DNA from: Synechococcus sp. JA-3-3Ab
GTDB lineage: Bacteria; Cyanobacteriota; Cyanobacteriia; Thermostichales; Thermostichaceae
NCBI RefSeq assembly: GCF_000013205.1
Contig: NC_007775.1
Location: 1,360,501 to 1,424,500, forward strand
Direction: 5' to 3'
DNA length: 64,000 nucleotides
In this document: piece after piece, positions 55,829 to 64,000 of the stretch
Layout: every line of letters begins with the position of its first letter
Position numbering within the stretch: position 1 is the first letter of the stretch
The notes under the pieces: model-generated
The model's input: the letters and a program-made list of their open reading frames with translations, nothing else
Told to the model about the DNA's origin: nothing
The model's database searches: none
Position numbers and translations under genes: made by a program

Positions 55829-57409
55829 ATGCCCGCGAAACACGCGAACTACTGGAAAACGCTGCTGGCCGGCACCCTGGGTGCAGCAGCGATTCTGACC
55901 CCTGGAGTGGCTTATGCCCAAGCTACTGGGCCGGTCACCTCCATCTCTGAGCTTTCGGATGTGCGGCCCACCGACTGGGCCTTCCAAGCCCTGCAATCCT
56001 TGGTGGAGCGCTACGGTTGTATTGCCGGCTACCCTGACCGCACCTTCCGCGGCAACCGGGCTATGACTCGCTTTGAGTTTGCCGCCGGTATGAACGCCTG
56101 CTTGGATCGCATCAATGAGTTGATTGCAGCCGGTTTGGCCGACAAAGTCTCCAAGGAAGACTTGGCCACTCTGCAGCGCTTGCAAGAGGAATTTGCTGCT
56201 GAGCTGGCAGCCCTGCGCGGGCGGGTGGATGCGGCAGAGGCTGATATTAACGATCTGAAAGGGAAGATCTTCAACCCAGTTACCAAGCTTAACGCTCAGG
56301 TCATTACCGCAATTCTTGGTAGCGCTCTTACAGAAGACCGGGTCGTACAAGGAAGAGTGGTAGCCGAGCAAAATCAGGCAAACATGACTCTTCCCTATCG
56401 GGTACGCTTGAACTTCGATGCTTCTTTTGTGGGTCGCGATCGCCTGCGCATTCGTCTCCAAGCTCGCGATGCGGTAACCACCTTCTTTGAGGGTGACCCA
56501 GGCGTTGGCTTCCAAGGAGGTGCGGGCGGTACCTTTACTCTTGCCCAGCTGGTTTATCAATTTCCTGCTTTCGACCGCGCTGCTACCATCTACACAGGTA
56601 TTACAGGTACAGGGGTGTCTAGCGTTCTGCAGTACAGCACGCCCTTTGATGCTCTGTCGGACTTTGCCGATGCTCCCAACTCTACGGCAGATGTGCCCAG
56701 CGGAACCCTATTTGGTTTTCGCTACCGTTTGAGCGACCAGTTTCGTTTAGCCTACGCCTACAGCACCAGAAGAGGTCAAGCTCTGGGGAGAGGCTTTGGC
56801 GACAGTGGCTTGACAGGTGATGATAGCGCTCACACCGTCGAGCTGGGCTTCTTGCCAACCAAGGGCTTGGAGTTTTACCTTCAGTTTGCTTCCACCTACC
56901 TGCAGCAAGCAAATGACGGTCCTACCTTCCTGGCCACGGGTAAAAGTCTCTTCCGCGGGCCGGTAAGAAGAACGCAGGTCAATGTCTCTGCACGGGTGAA
57001 TGCTTTTACGTTCGCAGCCAACTGGGAGATCAGCCCTCGCATTACCTTGTCTGGCTGGTTTACGGCTGGCAATGTGGATTACAACCTGCCCAATGTGGTA
57101 CCGGCTGGTACTGTGGATCCGGGAGAGGAAGACTTTAACGGTTTCCTCCTTGGCTTTGTTTTCCCCGACCTCTTCGTGGAGGGTGCCAAAGGCGGGATTG
57201 TATTTGGGCAGCCAATCGTGACCACAGACAACGACGGAGTGTGGGATACTCGCCCCTTCGTTGTGGACGTCTACTACAGCTTCCCGGTCAATGAGTACAT
57301 TACTCTAACGCCTGCTGCCTACTTTGTGAGCAACCCCAATGGCGGCAGACCTGGAGACAACGACCCAACCATTGGCGTGGGGGCTTTGCGAGCTGTGTTT
57401 ACTTTCTAG
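55829..57409 (+). CDS. Iron-uptake-type SLH/OprB porin, copy 1
   Basis: 526 residues from ATG 55829. Signal peptide (MPAKHANYWKTLLAGTLGAA ... AYA) then an SLH domain (ISELSDVRPTDWAFQALQSL...GYPDRTFRGNRAMTRFEFAAGMNACLDRI), a coiled coil (KEDLATLQRLQEEFAAELAALRGRV) and an OprB-like barrel ending in F (ALRAVFTF). This is the common cyanobacterial outer-membrane porin. The N-terminal third is almost identical to copy 2, the barrel more diverged. Confidence 0.93.
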   Translation: MPAKHANYWKTLLAGTLGAAAILTPGVAYAQATGPVTSISELSDVRPTDWAFQALQSLVERYGCIAGYPDRTFRGNRAMTRFEFAAGMNACLDRINELIAAGLADKVSKEDLATLQRLQEEFAAELAALRGRVDAAEADINDLKGKIFNPVTKLNAQVITAILGSALTEDRVVQGRVVAEQNQANMTLPYRVRLNFDASFVGRDRLRIRLQARDAVTTFFEGDPGVGFQGGAGGTFTLAQLVYQFPAFDRAATIYTGITGTGVSSVLQYSTPFDALSDFADAPNSTADVPSGTLFGFRYRLSDQFRLAYAYSTRRGQALGRGFGDSGLTGDDSAHTVELGFLPTKGLEFYLQFASTYLQQANDGPTFLATGKSLFRGPVRRTQVNVSARVNAFTFAANWEISPRITLSGWFTAGNVDYNLPNVVPAGTVDPGEEDFNGFLLGFVFPDLFVEGAKGGIVFGQPIVTTDNDGVWDTRPFVVDVYYSFPVNEYITLTPAAYFVSNPNGGRPGDNDPTIGVGALRAVFTF

Positions 57410-57446
57410 TTCCTAGCTCCTCACGCTTACAGCCAAATTGCCAGGC

Positions 57447-57470
57447 AGAGATCCACTACGGTGGATCTCT
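57447..57470 (+). terminator. Terminator of porin 1
   Basis: AGAGATCCAC-TACG-GTGGATCTCT, a perfect 10-bp stem, followed by TCATT; 37 bases after the stop. Confidence 0.7.
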
Positions 57471-57551
57471 TCATTGAATAAGAATAATCAACTCCTCTGT
57501 GGGGATAAGGATGCTGGCATTAAAGAGCTTGAGGTTGAGCTTAAGACGAGG

Positions 57552-57700
57552 CCATGGGCTACAAAAAGCGCACTGCGTGAGATCTGCCCAGGTCTTTGCT
57601 ACAGGCTCGGTGTAGGTGTGAGAATGGCGGGAACAGATACCCATGTCTTGGCCACAGATGTGGGGACACCGCATTAACTGTAGGGCAGGCCGGACAGCAA
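57552..57700 (-). pseudogene. Copied 3' tail of the DUF6671 gene
   Basis: On the minus strand the segment CGQDMGICSRHSHTYTEPVA, then KTWADLTQCAFCSP, matches the end of the DUF6671 protein at 59578 (CARCSHTHTEPVAETWADPAQCAFCNP). The stop codon is lost and the zinc-ribbon cysteines are partly gone. It lies between the two porins, as expected if the tandem duplication unit ran from the porin leader into the neighbouring gene. Confidence 0.8.
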
Positions 57701-57704
57701 GAGG

Positions 57705-57853
57705 ATGTGGACTTCGGCTGTATCATAATCTCCACATCATGTCTTCACCGAAGTCCGCAGTTGCCAGACTTGTTCTTGAGTTAGGCAATTGGTTACCTCT
57801 AGAAGACATCCCTACAGCCAAAAAGGTGTGAGGAAAAGAACAAGGAGAGAAAC
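57705..57853 (+). repeat. Porin leader, copy 2
   Basis: Matches 55690-55828 from TGTGGACTTCGGCTGTATCA to the ATG, with a 13-base insertion and scattered changes. Both leaders keep the GGAG site and GACATCCCTACAGCC, so both genes should be translated alike. Confidence 0.85.
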
Positions 57854-59434
57854 ATGCCCGCGAAACACGCGAACTACTGGAAAACGCTGCTGGCCGGCAC
57901 TCTGGGTGCAGCAGCGATCCTGACCCCTGGAGTGGCTTATGCCCAAGCTACCGGGCCGGTCACCTCCATCTCTGAGCTTTCGGATGTGCAGCCCACCGAC
58001 TGGGCCTTCCAAGCCCTGCAATCCTTGGTGGAGCGCTACGGTTGTATTGCCGGCTACCCTGACCGCACCTTCCGCGGCAACCGGGCTATGACTCGCTTTG
58101 AGTTTGCCGCCGGTATGAACGCCTGCTTGGATCGCATCAATGAGTTGATTGCAGCCGGTTTGGCCGACAAAGTCTCCAAGGAAGACTTGGCCACTCTGCA
58201 GCGCTTGCAAGAGGAATTTGCTGCTGAGCTGGCAGCCCTGCGCGGGCGGGTGGATGCCCTGGAAGCCGATGTTACTGATTTGAAAGGGAAGGTCTTCAAC
58301 CCGGTTACCAAGTTGAATGCCCAAGTCATCGCCGCTGTTGTAGGCAGCGCTCTCACGGAAGACAGAGTTGTTGATGGGAAGGTAGTAGCAGAGCAAAACC
58401 AAGCCAACATGACTCTTCCCTATCGGGTACGCTTGAACTTCGATGCTTCTTTTGTGGGTCGCGATCGCCTGCGCATTCGTCTCCAAGCTCGCGATGCTGT
58501 GACTGAGTTCTTTGATGGGGATCCCGGCCTTGAGTTTGGCGGCCGTGGCGGCGGCACTTTCACCCTGGCCAAGCTGATCTACCAATTCCCAGCTTTCAAC
58601 CAAGCAGCTACCATCTACACGGGTATCGTTGGCTCAGATGTGTCCGATGTATTCAACTACAGCACACCCTTCGAAGCTCTCTCCGACTTCGCCGACGCTC
58701 CCAACTCCACGGCGGATGTGCCAGGTGGAGCTCTGTTTGGCTTCCGCTACCGCCTCTCCGATCAACTGCGCTTGGCCTACAGCTACAGCACCAGGAACGC
58801 TCAAGCCTTGGGCAACGGCTTCGGCGACAGCGGTATAACCGGTAGCGACAGTGCCCACGCGGTAGAGCTGGGCTTCCTGCCGAATGAAAATCTAGAGATT
58901 TACCTCCAGTTTGCCAGTACCTATCTGCAGACGGCAAACGATGGCCCTGAGTTCTTGGCCAACGGTACAGCTCTTTTCCGTGGCCCTCTGAGAGTAACCA
59001 ATGTGTCCACCTCTGCACGGGTGAACGCCTTTTCTGTGGCTGCCAACTGGGAGATTACCCCGCGGATTATTGCGTCTGGCTGGTTTACGGCGGGCAACGT
59101 TGACTATAACCTGCCCAACGTGGTACCGGCGGGCACCATCGATCCGGGCGACGAAGACTTCAACGGCTGGCTGTTTGGCTTTGCCTTCCCAGATCTGTTC
59201 ATTGAGGGTGCTCAAGGGGGTGTGGTTTTTGGCCAGCCAATTGTGACCACCAAAAATGAAGGAGTTTGGGATACCCGCCCGTTCATTGTGGATGTTTACT
59301 ACAGCTTCCCGGTGAACGAGTACCTCACCCTTACCCCGGCGGCCTACTTTGTGAGCAACCCCAATGGTGGCAAGCCGGGAGACAACGACCCAACCATTGG
59401 TGTAGGTGCTCTGCGGGCTGTGTTCAACTTCTGA
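57854..59434 (+). CDS. Iron-uptake-type SLH/OprB porin, copy 2
   Basis: 526 residues, same length and layout as copy 1: signal peptide, SLH domain, coiled coil (GRVDALEADVTDLKGKVF), OprB barrel ending ALRAVFNF. The first 150 residues differ at very few places from copy 1, the barrel at many (for example the loops near 215-240), so the copies may carry different solutes. Separate terminator. Confidence 0.93.
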   Translation: MPAKHANYWKTLLAGTLGAAAILTPGVAYAQATGPVTSISELSDVQPTDWAFQALQSLVERYGCIAGYPDRTFRGNRAMTRFEFAAGMNACLDRINELIAAGLADKVSKEDLATLQRLQEEFAAELAALRGRVDALEADVTDLKGKVFNPVTKLNAQVIAAVVGSALTEDRVVDGKVVAEQNQANMTLPYRVRLNFDASFVGRDRLRIRLQARDAVTEFFDGDPGLEFGGRGGGTFTLAKLIYQFPAFNQAATIYTGIVGSDVSDVFNYSTPFEALSDFADAPNSTADVPGGALFGFRYRLSDQLRLAYSYSTRNAQALGNGFGDSGITGSDSAHAVELGFLPNENLEIYLQFASTYLQTANDGPEFLANGTALFRGPLRVTNVSTSARVNAFSVAANWEITPRIIASGWFTAGNVDYNLPNVVPAGTIDPGDEDFNGWLFGFAFPDLFIEGAQGGVVFGQPIVTTKNEGVWDTRPFIVDVYYSFPVNEYLTLTPAAYFVSNPNGGKPGDNDPTIGVGALRAVFNF

Positions 59435-59470
59435 TGAGTTGACCTCTTTTGCAGGTTCATAGCTGGTTAG

Positions 59471-59498
59471 GGGATCCACTGCAGTGGATCCCTTTTTT
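59471..59498 (+). terminator. Terminator of porin 2
   Basis: GGGATCCACT-GC-AGTGGATCCC then six T (59493-59498), 37 bases after the stop; a strong intrinsic terminator again using the GGATCC core. Confidence 0.9.
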
Positions 59499-59577
59499 AT
59501 GGCAAGTCTCCCAAGCCTTGCCCTTGCACCGAAATACATCGAGTTGGAGCTGGCGCCGGGATCCTTCTCAAGACAAG

Positions 59578-60417
59578 TTAGGGGTTACAAAAGGCGCACT
59601 GAGCCGGATCTGCCCAGGTCTCTGCCACAGGCTCGGTGTGGGTGTGGGAACAGCGGGCACAGCCATACACCCACGCCTTGGTTACAGGGGTGGGGGCACC
59701 ACACTGGCCGCAGGGCAGCCCAGAGACCGAACGGATGCGCCAGTAGCCAGGGATCCCGCAGGCCGGGCAGAGGCTTTGGGCTTTGGCGATGAGGTTTTGG
59801 GTGGCTGCCGCGATCACCTGTAGGCGGGTTGGGTTGTACAGGGCCCGCATATCGGTTTCCAGGTGCAGCCCTCCCTGGCGGGCCAGCAGCTCTTCTACCA
59901 CCTGCTTCAGGGTAGCTTCGTCTTGGATCCCTTTGTGGATAACTTGGGGGTTTTCCGGTTGATCGAGGGCGATTAGACCGTGCTGCGGGAAACCTACTTT
60001 TTGGGCAAAGTCGAGCGCTTCTGCCCAGCTCTGCACCCAGCGATGGCTGAAGTTGGTTTGGGTGCTTTCTGCGTAGCCCACCAGCTCCAAGGGATCCGCG
60101 CCCGGTTCAAAAACCTTGAGCATGACCCATTCCTGGTTCAAAGGAATCCAAGGGATCTGAGGGTGGGGGCCAAAGGATCCCTCGCTGGCCAAAACCAAAG
60201 AGGCGGGATGAGCTTGGCGGGCTCTCTCAATTTTCAGGCGTAGGGTGTGGATGGGATCCCCTGGCCGAGGCCGCTCCCGCGAGAAGGTGCCCAGTTGGTC
60301 GGTGTCCAGAGGTATCACTTGCACCTGGATCCCCAGGTGGTGGGCCAAGAGAGGGCCGATCACCTGCTCTTTGCGATGCAGGGTTGCCAAGTAGGCAACC
60401 CGACCTTTCCAGTGCAT
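59578..60417 (-). CDS. DUF6671 family protein with C-terminal zinc ribbons
   Basis: 279 residues. GRVAYLATLHRKEQVIGPLL at the start, a middle part with LVLASEGSFGPHPQIPWIPLNQEW, and a tail with four CxxC pairs (CPAC, CGQC, CARC, CAFC). Function unknown. ATG 60417. Its 3' end is the source of the copied piece at 57552-57700. Confidence 0.82.
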   Translation of the reverse strand: MHWKGRVAYLATLHRKEQVIGPLLAHHLGIQVQVIPLDTDQLGTFSRERPRPGDPIHTLRLKIERARQAHPASLVLASEGSFGPHPQIPWIPLNQEWVMLKVFEPGADPLELVGYAESTQTNFSHRWVQSWAEALDFAQKVGFPQHGLIALDQPENPQVIHKGIQDEATLKQVVEELLARQGGLHLETDMRALYNPTRLQVIAAATQNLIAKAQSLCPACGIPGYWRIRSVSGLPCGQCGAPTPVTKAWVYGCARCSHTHTEPVAETWADPAQCAFCNP

Positions 60418-60484
60418 AGATCCAGAACTGACCCCGATCCGGCAAACGAAGTCTGCAGCTTTCTTGTTGGGCTCATCGGAGGGC

Positions 60485-62182
60485 TCAAACCAGGGGGCTG
60501 GGTTCTAGCGGCAAGCCCAACTGGGCGACGGCCTCGGCCAAAGCGGCCTCCCGGCTCTCCACAAATCGCTCTGCCGGCAAGGGCAGATGCAGGCTTTCCA
60601 AGCGCTGCCGGATCCGACCCTTGGCCCCGACGATCCACACCTGTTTGCGTTGATCTAGAGCTTCGCGGATGGCATTTTCCAAGGACAGCGTCGCCGAAAC
60701 GCCTAGCATCGGCACATCGGACAAATCCAAGACCAAAGCCTGGCAGGAGGCCACCGCCTGGTGTTGGCGGGAAATGGCCTGGGAAACCCCGAAGATCATG
60801 GGCCCGCTCAGGTAAAATAGCAACACCTGACCGCGGCCCTGGCGCAGCAATTCCTTTTCCCGCGGGGTGAGATCTACGGCATCGTCCGCATCGGTAATGG
60901 CTTTCACCTCTTCCGCTTGCAGCTCGCTCAGACGCTGAATGGTGAGCAAATTGGCCACAAATACCCCTACCCCCACGGCGGCGATGAGATCCACGAACAC
61001 CGTCATGAACATCACCCCGTACATAATGGCTGCCCCTTTGAGGGAGAGGCGGTGGGCCCGCTTCAGGAAGCTCCAGTCGAGGATATCCACCCCCACCTTA
61101 AAGGCGATCCCCGCCAGCACCGCCATCGGGATCCCTTGGGTGAGGGGAGCGGCAAACAGCACCACCATCAAGAGGATGAGGGCGCGGGTGATGCCCGCCA
61201 AGGGCGTACGTCCCCCTGACTGGATATTCACCACCGTGCCCATGGTCGCCCCCGCCCCCGGCAAGCCCCCCAGGAAGCCGGAGACCAGGTTGGCGATCCC
61301 CTGCCCGATCAGCTCTTGGTCGGAGTCGTGGCGGGTGCGGGTGAGGTTGTCGGCAATCACCGCCGTCAAGAGGGTGTCGATACAGCCCAGCATGCCCAGC
61401 ACCACCCCGTCCAACACCAAGCTGGCCAGGGAAGCAAAGGGCAACTGCGGCCATTGCACCTGGGGCAAGCCGGTGGGGATGGGCCCGATGCGCCGCAAAT
61501 CCCAGTCAGCCATGAACAAGTTGGCCACCAGCGTTCCCAGCACCAGGGCCACCAACTGGGGCGGCACCACTCTTCGCCAAGGCTTGGGATAGCCAAAGAG
61601 GATCGCAAGGGTCAGCAGCCCCAACCCCAGTTCCGGGAACTTGAGATTGAGCAGGTAGGTCGGCAGGTTCTGCACCGCCCCGATCACTCCCCCCTGGCTG
61701 GCGTGGCCCAAAAGGGGCGGGATCTGCAGCAAAATCATGATCCAGCCGATTCCCGACATAAAGCCGGAGATGACGCTGTAGGGCATAAGGGTGATGTATT
61801 TGCCCAGCTTCAGGGATCCAAACAGCACCTGAAACAGGCCCCCCACCATCACCACCGTGAAGGCCGGCCCCAGTCCCTGGTTCGGATAGCTGGCGGTAAC
61901 CTTGGCAATGACTGCCGTCATCATCACCGTCATCGGCCCGGTGGGCTCGGAGATGAGGGTGGGAGTGCCGCCGAACAGGGCAGCAAAAAAGCCCACACAC
62001 ACCGCCCCATACAAGCCCGCCACCGGCCCGGCACCAGAAGCCACCCCAAAGGCCAGGGCCATCGGCAGCGAGACAATAGCCGTCGTCAGGCCACCGAAGA
62101 GATCCCCACGCCAGTTTTCTAGGCTCAGACGCCGACGCCAAGCCAGCACTCCCCCACCTTGCCCCGTCACTTGGCCCAACAT
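60485..62182 (-). CDS. bicA: SulP-family bicarbonate transporter, BicA type
   Basis: 565 residues. About twelve to fourteen membrane segments with FGGTPTLISEPTGPMTVMMTAVIA, GFMSGIGWIMILLQIPPLLGHAS and GAGATMGTVVNIQSGGRTPL, then a STAS domain (VLLFYLSGPMIFGVSQAIS ... VLDLSDVPMLGVSATLSLENAI). The wording follows cyanobacterial BicA closely, a Na+-dependent bicarbonate importer of the CO2-concentrating mechanism. Sulfate transport cannot be wholly excluded. ATG 62182. Confidence 0.85.
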   Translation of the reverse strand: MLGQVTGQGGGVLAWRRRLSLENWRGDLFGGLTTAIVSLPMALAFGVASGAGPVAGLYGAVCVGFFAALFGGTPTLISEPTGPMTVMMTAVIAKVTASYPNQGLGPAFTVVMVGGLFQVLFGSLKLGKYITLMPYSVISGFMSGIGWIMILLQIPPLLGHASQGGVIGAVQNLPTYLLNLKFPELGLGLLTLAILFGYPKPWRRVVPPQLVALVLGTLVANLFMADWDLRRIGPIPTGLPQVQWPQLPFASLASLVLDGVVLGMLGCIDTLLTAVIADNLTRTRHDSDQELIGQGIANLVSGFLGGLPGAGATMGTVVNIQSGGRTPLAGITRALILLMVVLFAAPLTQGIPMAVLAGIAFKVGVDILDWSFLKRAHRLSLKGAAIMYGVMFMTVFVDLIAAVGVGVFVANLLTIQRLSELQAEEVKAITDADDAVDLTPREKELLRQGRGQVLLFYLSGPMIFGVSQAISRQHQAVASCQALVLDLSDVPMLGVSATLSLENAIREALDQRKQVWIVGAKGRIRQRLESLHLPLPAERFVESREAALAEAVAQLGLPLEPSPLV

Positions 62183-62483
62183 GCCCCACTGCCCTCAATG
62201 CTATAGGCAGCCTATCATTGAGCGTTACCATAACGCCCCGATTAGAGGATAGATTTTTATCTATAAATGTCTTCAGGGATCCCCTTGGGACAGGGGGCGG
62301 CTCCGGGCAACTCCCTCTGCCCCGGCAAAAGGCAATGGTAGACTAGACGCAGGCGCACTTTATTTTAGTTTCCTGGGTTGCCGACCGTTGGCCGGCAATG
62401 GCGATTGCTGCTGCGACAGCTTTGTAACCTCGAACCGTGCCCGCGCCCAAGCCGACCGGGATCCCTCACCTCTACCCCCACCC
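62183..62483. other. Divergent gap between bicA and gyrA
   Basis: 301 bases, presumably both promoters. A small imperfect hairpin TTGCCG...CCGGCAA lies near 62380-62400. No gene seen. Confidence 0.4.

Positions 62484-64000
<1,517 letters not shown>

Overview
The window is chromosomal DNA from a unicellular cyanobacterium. This is shown by cytochrome b6f genes (petC, petA), an NtcA-type glnA promoter, SipA and an RpaB-type regulator, an NTRC-type thioredoxin reductase fusion, a BicA-type bicarbonate transporter, tandem SLH/OprB porins and several small proteins known only from cyanobacteria (DUF1825, DUF2811, DUF3067, DUF4168). The octamer GGGATCCC (core GGATCC) recurs many times in both genes and gaps, playing the part HIP1 (GCGATCGC) plays in other cyanobacteria. 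With the moderate-to-high GC content this points to the hot-spring Synechococcus JA / Thermostichus lineage; that placement is inference.

Layout. 1-6200: the 3' part of a GAF histidine kinase, tRNA-Arg, a small membrane protein, two copies of a GC-rich palindromic repeat around a poorly coding gap, tRNA-Pro, folC, serA and sipA. 6240-8800: an insertion scar in which an apparently complete IS630-type element lies between two truncated IS605-type tnpB genes. 8900-24300: mostly housekeeping genes (purL, trxB/NTRC, glnA with an NtcA promoter, an SDR, a cation/proton antiporter with Usp domains, recR, ybaB, a sugar-type ABC permease, ubiD, an anion transporter). 24400-28740: an accessory island with a complete IS607 element (serine recombinase plus TnpB), a deletion derivative of the same family (a MITE) and a J-domain/DUF4168 gene split by that MITE. 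28740-35600: a chorismate-lyase-like gene, an AbrB-type membrane protein, a Fur-family regulator, DUF1825, a CobT-like gene, clpS, a long coiled-coil protein and a RibD-C reductase. 35620-35760: a cluster of DnaA-box-like sequences beside an AT-rich stretch, a candidate replication origin. 36200-47900: DUF2811, a TPR/GT9-like protein, rpaB, recO-deoC, YtxH/DUF948 proteins, metG, a secreted flavoprotein, a DUF815 ATPase and DUF3067. 47980-50000: petC and petA, separated by a second copy of the MITE. 50000-64000: a PhzF-family gene, groES-groEL under a CIRCE operator, a DUF429 gene, guaB3, tRNA-Val, two tandem porins with a duplicated leader and a copied 3' tail of the downstream DUF6671 gene, bicA and the 5' part of gyrA.

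The most interesting signal is the IS607 family. Two short elements (27711-27989 and 48629-48931) keep both ends of an IS607 element and the 3' tail of tnpB but have lost the recombinase and most of tnpB. The right-end hairpin is preserved by compensating base changes relative to the complete copy at 24404-26237. This fits retention of the omega-RNA (guide RNA scaffold) and movement in trans. One copy disrupts a J-domain gene so precisely that removing it restores the frame; the other lies 51 bp before petA. All three insertion sites share GA|GNWWGCCC.
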